From positions 62,001 through 126,000 of the forward strand of contig NZ_JACJRC010000003.1 in NCBI RefSeq assembly GCF_014697025.1: a stretch of DNA of 64,000 nt, in the 5' to 3' direction. This DNA is from Alkalinema sp. FACHB-956 (lineage in GTDB: Bacteria; Cyanobacteriota; Cyanobacteriia; Leptolyngbyales; Leptolyngbyaceae). The position numbers and the translations under genes are program-made. This document shows positions 46,314 to 54,779 of the stretch, in pieces (positions within the stretch are counted from its first letter, which is position 1; each line of letters begins with the position of its first letter). The notes below the pieces were generated by a model. The model saw only the letters and a list, made by a program, of their open reading frames with translations. It was not told the DNA's origin and ran no database searches.

Positions 46314-46331
46314 ATCAGCAATTAATGATAT
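46312..46331. promoter_or_regulatory. Putative ArsR operator
   Basis: ATATCA (46312-46317) and TGATAT (46326-46331) form an inverted repeat with eight bases between them at the ArsR gene's 5' end. ArsR/SmtB proteins bind such AT-rich dyads. Not proven. Confidence 0.4.
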
Positions 46332-46416
46332 TTTAAGACTAATAGAACTATGTTCAACCTTATCTCAGCAATAACCGATGAGCTTCAAGCTACTGCCACA
46401 ACTCGAAACGTAAGCG

Positions 46417-46516
46417 GCATAACAATGAATAGGCTGAATTATTCTGCCTAAGATTTCAATTTGGGTGGATAGGCAGAATAATTCGGCATAACGTACTAAA
46501 TTTACTACTTATGCCG
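46417..46516 (-). repeat. Structured inverted repeats, possible second attC-like site
   Basis: Minus-strand GGCATAA at the right edge can pair with TTATGCC at the left edge. Inside lies a perfect 15-bp inverted repeat (GAATTATTCTGCCTA at 46436-46450, complement at 46470-46484). GTTATGC occurs twice on the minus strand (ends at 46417 and 46486). The layout is attC-like but lacks the clean central spacer and extrahelical base of the 45202 site. Confidence 0.4.
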
Positions 46517-46716
46517 ATTTTTTCGCATAATGTGCCGATCTAGCTAAATTGCAAGAAGCTTTCCGCCTATTTTCAGATTTCTTATGGAGGTGGGTAAATG
46601 TATTACTAGACACACGATTTTAGGTGTAGTGGAAAGGTGTAATCAAACTTAGGATACGCTAGTGCTAACGTAATGCATCAGTTACCCTGTCATAGGGGTT
46701 AGCTCGGCTGACAAAT
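46517..46716. other. Gap with a strong ribosome binding site but no gene
   Basis: GGAGGTGGGTAA is followed by ATG at 46598 on the plus strand, an excellent translation start, but the frame stops after two further codons (Tyr-Tyr-stop). It looks like the 5' end of a lost gene reading away from the cassette-like genes. Nothing else recognised. Confidence 0.4.
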
Positions 46717-47682
46717 CTACAAATCTGGTTTAAATCCCGTTAGGGGGCGGTGGGCTAAATCCCAAAAGCTGATGGATTCCTGTTGCAGTTGCAAGACCAA
46801 TTCAGAACTGCCATTGACTTCACCGATCGCTTCGCAGGCCAGGGAGCGATCGCGAAACAACTGCTGCACTAAGGGCACTTGAGCCGCATCCACACTGAGT
46901 AAAAAACCATAACTGGGAAAGACAGTCAGCCAGGTTTCCAGGGGCACATGGGCAGGACGGGGAATGGCTTCCAGATTCAGAATGGCACCCCGACCGGAGG
47001 TTTCCAGCAGCATCAGGGTCGTGCCAATGATGCCACCCATGCTGATATCCTTGCCCGATCTGCACAGGTCTTGCTCAGCAATCTGGGGCAACAGCGCTAA
47101 CTTTTCCTGCAATTGCGCAGGGTCTGCGGTGGTGGCGGCATTCCAGAACGGAAAGCGGGGATGCATTGCGCCATGCAGATCTACCACCATCAGCAAGTGT
47201 TGCCCCGGTTGGGCATCGAAGCTCGTGATCAGGCGGCTGGCTCGTCCCAAAATCGAGACAGAGAGGGCATTGTAGACACTATGGCAGTTGGTGTGCCCGC
47301 CAACGATGGGGACATTGTAGGCACGGGCTGCTGCTTGCATCCCCGCCCAGAGCGGTTGCGCTTGCTCAGCAGACTGGCTCCACAGGGCATCGACAACCGC
47401 GATCGCCCGTCCCCCCATGGCATAGATATCACTGATATTCACCATCACCGCCGACCAACCCGCAAACCAAGGGTCTTGCTCGACAAAACCCGGCATCATG
47501 CCTTCACTGGCCAGCAGCAAATAGCCGTCGCCGTCGGGAATGGCGGCACAGTCATCCCCCAGTTGAACCGGGAAGGGAGATCGCGGCGTGACCGACTGGC
47601 AAACCTGGGCGGTAGTTTGAATATCTTGTTTATGCAAAATACCGATCGCAGTTTGCAGGTGGGCAACCAGGGCAGTTAGCAT
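46717..47682 (-). CDS. Sll0787 family AIR synthase-like protein
   Basis: The 321-residue protein belongs to the PurM/SelD-like (AIR synthase-related) superfamily: PVQLGDDCAAIPDGDGYLLL, then MVNISDIYAMGGRAIAVVDA, PIVGGHTNCHSVYNALSVSI and KDISMGGIIGTTLMLLETSG. These match the ATP-binding and dimer motifs of the fold. It is the conserved Nit1C member called Sll0787 in Synechocystis. In this superfamily enzymes phosphorylate or activate amide-like groups with ATP; the substrate here is unknown. Its start shares one base with the stop of the acetyltransferase gene (TGATG), showing tight coupling. The operon breaks directly after it. Confidence 0.92.
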   Translation of the reverse strand: MLTALVAHLQTAIGILHKQDIQTTAQVCQSVTPRSPFPVQLGDDCAAIPDGDGYLLLASEGMMPGFVEQDPWFAGWSAVMVNISDIYAMGGRAIAVVDALWSQSAEQAQPLWAGMQAAARAYNVPIVGGHTNCHSVYNALSVSILGRASRLITSFDAQPGQHLLMVVDLHGAMHPRFPFWNAATTADPAQLQEKLALLPQIAEQDLCRSGKDISMGGIIGTTLMLLETSGRGAILNLEAIPRPAHVPLETWLTVFPSYGFLLSVDAAQVPLVQQLFRDRSLACEAIGEVNGSSELVLQLQQESISFWDLAHRPLTGFKPDL

Positions 47683-48218
47683 CAGGACGCTTCTCTGACT
47701 TGTTGAAAGGGTCGGGCAGGCCGGATCTCGTTAGCTGGCGGGTAAAAGTTGAGATCCACTTCCATCAGGTGGTGCGGGCGATCGCAAATGGTCATTTCTT
47801 GAACAGACTGCCAGTGCAACCGCTGAAAAAACCGCACATTCTGAAGCTGCACCGTAGCCAGGAATTGCTGACAGCCCCAGGTATTGGCCGTTGTCACCGC
47901 CTTGTAGATTAACCCTTTCCCAATTTGCCAGCCTTTGCGATAGTCCGGATGGGTGCCCAATCGCCCGCCATACCAGAAACCGGGACTCGTTTCATAAATT
48001 CGCACTACACCAACAATCTGGTCGGCGGAGTCGCCAGAATTGGGTTCAGTCGCCGCGTTGGCCTGGACGGCAATGATGGGATAGGCGATCGCATCAATGT
48101 CATCCACATCGCTGGTCTCGAAAAGCTGTTGTTCGTGGACAAAAATGGTCTGACGCAGGGCATAGTAAGCCGCGATTTCTTCAGGCGTAGTCGCCAGTTT
48201 GAATTGATAGGAAGTCAT
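47682..48218 (-). CDS. MSMEG_0567/Sll0786 family N-acetyltransferase
   Basis: The ATG at 48218 gives MTSYQFKLATTPEEIAAYYA; the upstream extension would need a TTG. The 178-residue protein is a GNAT acetyltransferase: YYALRQTIFVHEQQLF at the N-terminus, VGVVRIYETSPGFWYGGRLG, acetyl-CoA loop HPDYRKGWQIGKGLIYKAVT, then GCQQFLATVQLQNVRFFQRL. It is the conserved Nit1C member Sll0786. In some bacteria it is fused to the AIR synthase-like protein, which fits the one-base overlap here. Acceptor unknown. Confidence 0.92.
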   Translation of the reverse strand: MTSYQFKLATTPEEIAAYYALRQTIFVHEQQLFETSDVDDIDAIAYPIIAVQANAATEPNSGDSADQIVGVVRIYETSPGFWYGGRLGTHPDYRKGWQIGKGLIYKAVTTANTWGCQQFLATVQLQNVRFFQRLHWQSVQEMTICDRPHHLMEVDLNFYPPANEIRPARPFQQVREAS

Positions 48219-48232
48219 GGTTCTTAGACAGT

Positions 48233-49366
48233 TCAAGCAGCTTCATAACTGGAGAGGGCAGAACAGGCTCCACACTTGGCGCATCCGGCTTTCATGTCGG
48301 CAGAGCGTAACCCGGACTGCTTCAGCATTGCGCCGACGCGCCCATAGACGGCCTGCATGAATTCACTGCTGGGGGCAGGATGGTGCGCCAGCGGCGTGCC
48401 CGTAATCGGCACAAAGGGCACAACAAAGGGGTAGACCCCGATTTGAATCAGGCGATCGCACATCTCCGTCAGGGTTTCCAAACTATCGCCCAATCCAGCC
48501 AGGAGATAGGTGCTCACCTGTCCCCAGCCAAAGATTTTCACCGAGGCTTGGAATGCCTCAAAGTAGTAACTGAGCGGCACCGACGCTTTTCCAGGCATGA
48601 TGGTGGCTCTGATGGCTGGATCGGCAGCCTCCAGATGCATCCCCAGGTTCTCAATTCCAGCGGCGTGCATCCGCTCGAACCAAACAAAGTCATCCGGGGG
48701 TTCACATTGCGCCTGGATCGGCAAATTCACCCTGGCTTTAATCGCTTTGGCGCATTCAGTCAGGTAGGCCGCACCGCGATCGCTCGTGTTGGGCGTCCCC
48801 GTGGTCATCACCAGTTGCCGCACCCCATCCAACTGCACAGCCGCTTCGGCCACTTCCGCCAGTTGAGCCGGAGTTTTACGGGCAATAGTGCGCCCCGCCT
48901 CTAGCGACTGGCCGATGGCGCAAAACTGGCAAGCGGTGGCCGTGTCGTTGTAGCGCATACAGGTTTGCAAGACCGTAGTCGCGAGTACGTCGCGGCTGTG
49001 CAGCAGGGCGATTTTCCAGTAGGGAATCCCATCGGCGGTACTGAGGTCATAAAACCGAGGCCACTGGGGAAAGGAAATCTGGGCGATGTCGCGATCGTGA
49101 AACCGCAGTTTGGCCTGACCGGGTCTGGAGTCGAGCACAGCCGCATAGGGCGATCGCGTCGCCGACTCGGTAAAGATCGGCACCATCACCGTCGTGTCAT
49201 CAATGGTGATGGCTTTGTGATCGGACGGCCCCGCGCCCCCCTTGCGACCCATCACGGTTGATGTCGGCTCAATCCACTGCAACCCATAGGTCTGGAGTTG
49301 AGCAATGAGCTCTTGCTTCGTCAGGTGTAGCGGACTCGTCGATTGCTGATTCAGTTGCTGAGTCAT
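48233..49366 (-). CDS. MSMEG_0568 family radical SAM protein
   Basis: The 377-residue protein (Sll0785 in Synechocystis) has an unusual radical-SAM cysteine motif, CMRYNDTATACQFCAIG (C-x9-C-x2-C instead of C-x3-C-x2-C), typical of this biotin synthase/lipoate synthase-like family. TIM-barrel motifs follow: QLVMTTGTPNTSDRGAAYL, LPIQAQCEPPDDFVWFERM, GIENLGMHLEAADPAIRATI, STYLLAGLGDSLETLTEMCD. The C-terminus carries CAKCGACSA, a likely second iron-sulfur site. It should use SAM-derived radicals on an unknown substrate. It is a constant partner of the nitrilase in Nit1C clusters and is required together with it in cyanotrophic Pseudomonas, as reported for that system. Confidence 0.93.
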   Translation of the reverse strand: MTQQLNQQSTSPLHLTKQELIAQLQTYGLQWIEPTSTVMGRKGGAGPSDHKAITIDDTTVMVPIFTESATRSPYAAVLDSRPGQAKLRFHDRDIAQISFPQWPRFYDLSTADGIPYWKIALLHSRDVLATTVLQTCMRYNDTATACQFCAIGQSLEAGRTIARKTPAQLAEVAEAAVQLDGVRQLVMTTGTPNTSDRGAAYLTECAKAIKARVNLPIQAQCEPPDDFVWFERMHAAGIENLGMHLEAADPAIRATIMPGKASVPLSYYFEAFQASVKIFGWGQVSTYLLAGLGDSLETLTEMCDRLIQIGVYPFVVPFVPITGTPLAHHPAPSSEFMQAVYGRVGAMLKQSGLRSADMKAGCAKCGACSALSSYEAA

Positions 49367-49371
49367 GTGGG

Positions 49372-49788
49372 TTACCGCTCCCAGCGAAATTTGCGATCGG
49401 ATTCTTGAATCGGAACATCGTTAATGCTGGCGAATCGGCGCATCATCAGCCCATTGTCAGCAAACTCCCAGTTTTCATTGCCGTAGGCGCGATACCAGAA
49501 GCCAGAATCGTCGTGCCATTCGTATTCAAACCGCACCGCAATACGATTCTCCAGAAAACACCACAGTTCCTTTCGCAAGCGATAGTCCAACTCCTTCGCC
49601 CATTTCCGCTTGAGAAATTCCACAATCTGGGCGCGTCCCTGCAAGAACTCAGCCCGATTGCGCCATTCGGAATCTTCGGTATAGGCGAGGGCGACACGCT
49701 CTGGGTCACGGGTATTCCAGGCATCTTCAGCCGCCTGGACTTTGGCTTTGGCGGTTTCTAGGGTAAACGGGGGTAGGGGAGGTTTCAT
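49372..49788 (-). CDS. DUF1348 / NTF2-like protein
   Basis: The 138-residue product has the NTF2-like cone fold of the DUF1348 family: [60 protein letters not shown], and [20 protein letters not shown], then [20 protein letters not shown]. Its start overlaps the nitrilase stop by four bases (ATGA), and the radical SAM gene begins five bases after it, so it is firmly in the operon. NTF2-like proteins bind small hydrophobic or polar ligands and sometimes act as hydratases or isomerases. I do not recall this family as a core member of Nit1C clusters, so it may be an accessory enzyme or binding protein. Confidence 0.87.
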   Translation of the reverse strand: MKPPLPPFTLETAKAKVQAAEDAWNTRDPERVALAYTEDSEWRNRAEFLQGRAQIVEFLKRKWAKELDYRLRKELWCFLENRIAVRFEYEWHDDSGFWYRAYGNENWEFADNGLMMRRFASINDVPIQESDRKFRWER

Positions 49789-50801
49789 GGGGATTCATTC
49801 AGGGTGAACACAGGTGAAACAGCATTCGCGTCTGGAACGGGCAAATCCAGTGGGGCGAAGTCTGGAACCGGCGTGGGGGCAATCAGAGATTGAGCCGTCA
49901 GGTTGGCATGCAGTTGCAATAAGTCCGGGCGGGAGTAATGCCCCACGGAGTCCATCATCCGTTTGCGCTTGGTGATCAGGGAGAAGTCAAGGTCAGCGAT
50001 CGCCATGCCCTCTCCCTCGGTCACAGGCGGACACAGGTGATTCCCCTCCGGGCCAATAATTGCCGTATTACAGCCGTTGCTGAGGAACCGTTGCAGCTTT
50101 TCATCCGGGGTAATTTGCCCCACCTGTTCCGGCGACAGCCACGCCGTGGCATTGATCACAAAACAACCCGATTCCAGGGCGTGGTGGCGAATGGTCACTT
50201 CGATTTGATCGGCAAAAATCTGCCCGACCATCGACCCAGGAAACTGAGCACAGTGGATTTGTTCGTGCTGGGTCATCAGGGCAAAGCGAGCCAGGGGATT
50301 GTAATGCTCCCAACAGGCCAACGCACCCACCCGGCCCACGGCGGTGTCCACCGTTCGCAATCCGGCTCCGTCGCCTTGCCCCCACACCATGCGCTCATGG
50401 TAGGTCGGGGTTATCTTGCGCCGTTTCAGTACCAGGGTGCCATCAGCATCAAAGATCAGTTGGGTGTTATAGAGGGAGCCGTGATCGCGCTCATTGACTC
50501 CCAAGACAACGACGATATTGTGGGAACAGGCAGCCTGACTGACGGCATCGGTGGTTGGCCCTGGAATCGTCACGGCTTCTTCGTACAGCCGCATGTGCTC
50601 TTTGCCCATCAGGACGGGCGGTTGCACAAAGGAGAAGTAGGGATAGTAGGGCACAACGGTTTCGGGAAAAACCACCAGTTGCGCCCCTGCCGAGGCCGCT
50701 TTGGCGATCGCCTGCAAGACCTTCTCGGTTGTGCCCTCGCGGCTAAACAGCACTGGACTGATTTGAACTGCCGCTGCACGAACAATGCGTGAATAATCCA
50801 T
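49785..50801 (-). CDS. Nit1 subfamily nitrilase (Sll0784 type)
   Basis: The 338-residue protein belongs to the carbon-nitrogen hydrolase superfamily with the complete catalytic triad: Glu in [17 protein letters not shown], Lys in [20 protein letters not shown], and Cys in [19 protein letters not shown]. Further family motifs are HCAQFPGS and [10 protein letters not shown]. The best-known relatives hydrolyse nitriles such as aliphatic nitriles and fumaronitrile (Sll0784), and the Nit1C cluster is needed for growth on cyanide in Pseudomonas fluorescens NCIMB 11764. It acts in the cytoplasm and should release ammonia. The position behind an NtcA-type promoter and the Sll0783 homologue fits expression on nitrogen shortage. 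Confidence 0.95.
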   Translation of the reverse strand: MDYSRIVRAAAVQISPVLFSREGTTEKVLQAIAKAASAGAQLVVFPETVVPYYPYFSFVQPPVLMGKEHMRLYEEAVTIPGPTTDAVSQAACSHNIVVVLGVNERDHGSLYNTQLIFDADGTLVLKRRKITPTYHERMVWGQGDGAGLRTVDTAVGRVGALACWEHYNPLARFALMTQHEQIHCAQFPGSMVGQIFADQIEVTIRHHALESGCFVINATAWLSPEQVGQITPDEKLQRFLSNGCNTAIIGPEGNHLCPPVTEGEGMAIADLDFSLITKRKRMMDSVGHYSRPDLLQLHANLTAQSLIAPTPVPDFAPLDLPVPDANAVSPVFTLNESP

Positions 50802-50824
50802 GGGTGATTGGAAGAGTAAAAATC

Positions 50825-51307
50825 CTAGAGTGTCCAGGTATCGAGAATGAAGGCTCCATCTTTGCGATGCAGCAACACCAAATCCAGCACATCCAGCGGA
50901 TTGATCGGGCGAATGCCAGGAATCAACGAGGGTTCGCCGTGACCATACAGGGCTTGTAGCGCAAAGCGACAGGCATAGACTTTGCCACCTTCGGCCATAA
51001 ACTTGGTCAGTTGCTCGTTGAAGTTTTGGTGACCCGGAAAGGCAGCATCACCGAGTTTCGGAAATCCTCGCTGCACACCCAAGGTTACACCGGGGCCATA
51101 CAACAGCACTGAAGTCTCAAAGCCCTTGCGCTGTAGTCGGGTGGCTTGCAGCAAGTTAACAAAACCAATTGAGCCTTCAAAGGCAACGGTGTGGAAGGTC
51201 ACCAGGGCTTTTTCACCCGGTTCGGCTTTGACATCGGGAAAAACCTTTTCTTCGTAATCAACAAAGAAATCACCCGTTTGATGCGCTGGGGCAGTCACTT
51301 CAGCCAT
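50825..51307 (-). CDS. MSMEG_0572/Sll0783 family nitrogen starvation response protein
   Basis: The 160-residue product has the DsrE-like character of the family: [80 protein letters not shown]. The start ATG at 51307 has AAGGAAGC just upstream. The Synechocystis homologue Sll0783 is strongly induced on nitrogen starvation and is needed for normal polyhydroxybutyrate storage; its reaction is unknown. It is the first gene behind the NtcA-type promoter and precedes the nitrilase by 23 bases. Confidence 0.93.
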   Translation of the reverse strand: MAEVTAPAHQTGDFFVDYEEKVFPDVKAEPGEKALVTFHTVAFEGSIGFVNLLQATRLQRKGFETSVLLYGPGVTLGVQRGFPKLGDAAFPGHQNFNEQLTKFMAEGGKVYACRFALQALYGHGEPSLIPGIRPINPLDVLDLVLLHRKDGAFILDTWTL

Positions 51308-51344
51308 AGTTGCTTCCTTTTGTTTTGCTGGGTTTCCAGCCCCA

Positions 51345-51384
51345 TTATGAGGTTGTCAGAACGGGGATTTGTATCTCCAGTTAC
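51345..51384 (-). promoter_or_regulatory. NtcA-activated promoter
   Basis: Minus strand: a perfect NtcA box GTAACTGGAGATAC (GTA-N8-TAC, 51384-51371), then 20 bases, then a -10 like CATAAT (51350-51345), about 40 bases before the start codon of the Sll0783 homologue. Spacing of ~20-23 bases between box and -10 is the standard arrangement of NtcA-activated promoters. Confidence 0.8.
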
Positions 51385-51487
51385 CGAGTCCAGAAGACTA
51401 CCCATAGCGTCAGGTTCGCGATCGCCAATGGGCTGAAGTCGGGGAGATCGGCCTGTCATCCCTGTTTAAATCGATAGGCGATCGGGA

Positions 51488-52771
51488 CTACGAACCCAGC
51501 AAAAATTCATTCACCACACTCCAGGCATTGTTAGTGGAAATCCGTCGCCGTGCCGTCAGGTAATCGGCCAGATGGACCGCATCCCGTGCAATGCCGGAAA
51601 ATCGCCCCGAACCCCAGGTATACAGCCAGGGCAACCCCAGGAAATACAGCCCCCAGAGGGGCGTTACGCCGCGCTCATGACTGGGATAGCCCTTACCGTT
51701 AAACACGGGCATATCCACCCAGCTATAGTCGGTTTCATACCCCGTACACCAGATCACAGTTTGGATATTGGCAGTTGCCATATCGATCGCGGGTTGCTCC
51801 TCGGTGGGATGCCAAACGGGCTGGTAAGGCGGTTCGGTGGGGGCATCCAGATGGTTTTTGGCAATGAACTTGTCAATGGTCTGTTTAATGCTTTCGCAAA
51901 CGGCATCGGCTTGGTCTAAATTTTGCTTCAGGTCGGGATTAAATTGCAGTGCTGTCCCGTCAATCCGCTGTAACCGTCCGTGCAGTTGCATTCCTTCCTG
52001 GGCAAACTGCCGTAGGTCAATCTCCCGCCCACCATCCCGTCCGGTGAGGTAATGGTTGGCCTTGGCGCGGACTTTGTCCTTTTGGGGATGCTCGTCAATT
52101 GGTAAGTCGTAGTACCCCATCTGATCTAACCAGTCCACTACATCTTTACCCCGGTAACGACGGGGCGATCGCGGCGCACTGCCCACACTCAAATGCACCG
52201 TCCGACCCGCCAGATGCAAATCCTCGGCAATTTGGCACCCCGATTGGCCAGTGCCCACTACCAGCACGGCTCCCGGTGGCAAGGCATCTGGATTTTTATA
52301 CTCCGATGCGTGAATTTGCTGGACGGTGGACGGCAGTCGCTCTGCCATGCGGGGAATTTTGGGTCGATGATAGCCACCTGTAGCAATGACCACCTGATCG
52401 GCGGTGTAGCTGCCGATCGAGGTCTCCAGTTCAAAGCGATTGTGGGTTTCGTCTTTCCACAGCCGCGATACCGCTACACCTTCGCGGATCGGTGGCTCAA
52501 AGGCAGCGGCAAAGGCTTCGATGTACTGCACAATTTCATCTTTCACCATGAATCCCTGGGGGTCACTCCCCGGATAGGGAAATCCCGGTAGTTGACATTG
52601 CCAGTTGGGTGTAACCAGACAAAAACTATCCCAGCGTTTTTCTCGCCATGCATAACCAATTTGATTTTTCTCGAAAATCAGATGGTCAATGCCCCGTTCT
52701 TTCAGGCAATAGCTCATGGCTAACCCCGCCTGCCCACCACCAACAACGACGACTGAATGGTGACTGCTCAT
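51488..52771 (-). CDS. MSMEG_0569 family flavin-dependent oxidoreductase
   Basis: The ATG at 52771 (MSSHHSVVVVGGGQAGLAMS) is preferred to a TTG at 52780. The 427-residue protein resembles flavin monooxygenases: FAD loop VVVGGGQAGLAM (residues 7-18), EKNQIGYAWREKRWDSFCLV, NADPH loop VLVVGTGQSGCQIAEDLHLA (~166-185) and the late WCTGYETDYSW followed by GLYFLGLPW. It is the conserved Nit1C flavoprotein. Substrate unknown; oxidation of a nitrile- or imine-type compound is an inference from its partners. It precedes the NtcA-type promoter by 100 bases, so it may have its own promoter near 52780-52880. Confidence 0.92.
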   Translation of the reverse strand: MSSHHSVVVVGGGQAGLAMSYCLKERGIDHLIFEKNQIGYAWREKRWDSFCLVTPNWQCQLPGFPYPGSDPQGFMVKDEIVQYIEAFAAAFEPPIREGVAVSRLWKDETHNRFELETSIGSYTADQVVIATGGYHRPKIPRMAERLPSTVQQIHASEYKNPDALPPGAVLVVGTGQSGCQIAEDLHLAGRTVHLSVGSAPRSPRRYRGKDVVDWLDQMGYYDLPIDEHPQKDKVRAKANHYLTGRDGGREIDLRQFAQEGMQLHGRLQRIDGTALQFNPDLKQNLDQADAVCESIKQTIDKFIAKNHLDAPTEPPYQPVWHPTEEQPAIDMATANIQTVIWCTGYETDYSWVDMPVFNGKGYPSHERGVTPLWGLYFLGLPWLYTWGSGRFSGIARDAVHLADYLTARRRISTNNAWSVVNEFLLGS

Positions 52772-52884
52772 AGGATACAAAAGCCTCTGTTGTGCAACTT
52801 ACAGCCAGCCTAAAGTTGCGATTTATGCGCCTTTGTATCTGTGAATACGGAAGTTCCAAGTCTAGCGATATGGGTAGGTGGCAA

Positions 52885-54339
52885 CTAAATCCATCCCTGT
52901 TGAATTGCTTGATAAATTGCCTGATAGCGGGTGCGAACCTGAAGCTTAGCCAGGACATTGTTGAGATGGAATTTGACGGTGCTTTCGCTGATGAACAGGT
53001 GTTCGGCAATGTCGCGATCGCGGTGCCCCTGGGTTAATAACGTGAGAATTTCCAGTTCCCGTTCCGTCAGTTCACTGGCGCGAATACCCCAGGTTTGCCC
53101 CTGCGTCACCGCCTCGACGACCTGCCGCAATTGCTCTGGTGAAATCGATAGGTCAACTTTGGCCTGAATTTTCGCTGGACAAACTGGGGTAGTGGCGATC
53201 CAGATAATTTTGCGATCGCCTGCAATCGTACTCGGCTGATCGGTTAGGACGGGGGCATTGCGATCGCGGCAGGGGGTTAATCCGGCGGCTCTGGCAAGTT
53301 GGGTGCAGGCCAGTTGCAGGACGGATGCAGTACAGGCAATTTCTAGCCGCAGATCGGAGGGTTGTTGGCGATAGGGAAGGGTGAGTTGAATTTGCAGTGC
53401 CCGTTGGTTGGAGAGGGGTTGGGTGGTGAGTTGCCCCCCCAACCCGGACGCGAGAAGTTGAATTTCGGCAAGATGGCCATCAATTAGGTCGGTGGCGGCT
53501 GGCGATGGGTTAGAAACGGTGATCTCTAGGGATACACCTTGGTCGTCATACAGGAGTCGGGTGTAGGCGGCCTGGTTGAGGGTTTCCGCTAGTTTGAGCA
53601 AAAGATAGTGGGTCGAGAGGTCAAGGGTGCGTTCTGTCCCCAGCATGGTCAACCGCGACCCACTGAGAATTTTAGCGATTTGGTCGGAGAGGGGAATCTC
53701 GCTGCTGCTATGCCCCACGGCCAGTTGCCAGTTGTGCTTTTCTGTTTGGTATTGGATGGCAGTGCTGAGGGCGACGGTGACTAGGGTGCTGAGGGTGGGC
53801 AGCACTTCCAGAAATTCTGGTTCGAGGGGATGGTGGCTGAACAGGGCCAGTACGCCAATGACGCGCTGACCGATCGCGAGGGGATAGCCAGCAAAGCCGC
53901 GAATTTGGTGGGCGATCGCCCATTCCCGATTGCCCACCCAGGGTTCTTCTGGCAGGTTGTTACTCAAAAAGGAGACGCGGTTTTGGGCGATTTTGCCCAC
54001 TTTATACGCCCCCATGGGCACGCGGCCAAAAAAGCCATTGGTGTGGGTGTACATGCCCGATGAGGCGACCAACCGCAAGAGGGTTTGATTGGATTCTAAT
54101 AACCAGATGCGGGCAAAGGCGCAATTAAATCGCTCAACTAATCCATCAGTCAGAGATTGCGCCAGTAATTCTGGCTCTAGGCATCCCGCAAATGACTGGG
54201 CAATTTCGGTGGCTTGCTGCAAGTCAAATAGCAGGTGCGCTGGGTTAAGCAGGCTATCTGACGAGGTGGGCATTCGAGGTGGACTATTGTTGGCGTGGGG
54301 CGGCAGAACCATAGTCTCTATTGAGGCGTAGTTCTGCAT
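52885..54339 (-). CDS. GAF-domain LuxR-type transcription regulator
   Basis: The 484-residue protein carries a GAF domain at ~45-195 (LEPELLAQSLTDGLVERFNC, then LVASSGMYTHTNGFFGRVPM, IRGFAGYPLAIGQRVIGVLA), a middle region partly like a degenerate histidine-kinase ATPase (STHYLLLKLAETLNQAAYTR, RALQIQLTLP), and a LuxR helix-turn-helix at ~415-480 (LTERELEILTLLTQGHRDRD, then ISESTVKFHLNNVLAKLQVR). It lies at the upstream edge of the nitrilase cluster in the same direction and is the likely pathway-specific regulator, sensing a small molecule through GAF. The link is positional inference. Confidence 0.87.
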   Translation of the reverse strand: MQNYASIETMVLPPHANNSPPRMPTSSDSLLNPAHLLFDLQQATEIAQSFAGCLEPELLAQSLTDGLVERFNCAFARIWLLESNQTLLRLVASSGMYTHTNGFFGRVPMGAYKVGKIAQNRVSFLSNNLPEEPWVGNREWAIAHQIRGFAGYPLAIGQRVIGVLALFSHHPLEPEFLEVLPTLSTLVTVALSTAIQYQTEKHNWQLAVGHSSSEIPLSDQIAKILSGSRLTMLGTERTLDLSTHYLLLKLAETLNQAAYTRLLYDDQGVSLEITVSNPSPAATDLIDGHLAEIQLLASGLGGQLTTQPLSNQRALQIQLTLPYRQQPSDLRLEIACTASVLQLACTQLARAAGLTPCRDRNAPVLTDQPSTIAGDRKIIWIATTPVCPAKIQAKVDLSISPEQLRQVVEAVTQGQTWGIRASELTERELEILTLLTQGHRDRDIAEHLFISESTVKFHLNNVLAKLQVRTRYQAIYQAIQQGWI

Positions 54340-54779
54340 TTGGCTGTGTATCTACGGTTACAAAGCTAAGGTTCTATGTGCAGTTGGCGGGGAAGAATGC
54401 TGATGTATTCGCCTGGAGTATATTCGCTCGGGGGTGGGGTGGGAAGGGGTTGGCTCCAGAGCAAGGGTTCGGCAACTATCGGCAACTCAACCCAGGCAAT
54501 CCAGCTATTGACTCATGAAAATGAGTATTTCGTGACAATATCAGAAAGAATGGCTCAGGGGCAATTGTAAAGCAGGATAGGAAACCAATGCTTTTGTCTT
54601 GCGCTGTCAATGGATCTGGAGAATCCCCCATGACAACTTGCAACAGATCGTAATCACTTCCAGAGCTAGATTTAGGAACAATTGTATTCACCCCTGCAAT
54701 TACCAACATGCTCAGTCAGTCTGAGATAGTAGCATTGTTACAACACTATCAATCAGGCGATTAATAATGTAGCTGTAAA
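54340..54779. other. Decayed gap at the right edge of the Nit1C block
   Basis: No intact gene. A minus-strand frame from 54709 (MLVIAGVNTIVPKSSSGSDY, then DLLQVVMGDSPDPLT) looks coding for about 50 codons and then loses character; it may be a gene remnant. The right edge runs into the direct repeat copy. Confidence 0.4.

Noticed and set aside
54476-54709. 77-codon minus-strand gene
   Set aside because: Coding-like only in its first ~50 codons, no domain; noted as possible remnant, not as a gene.
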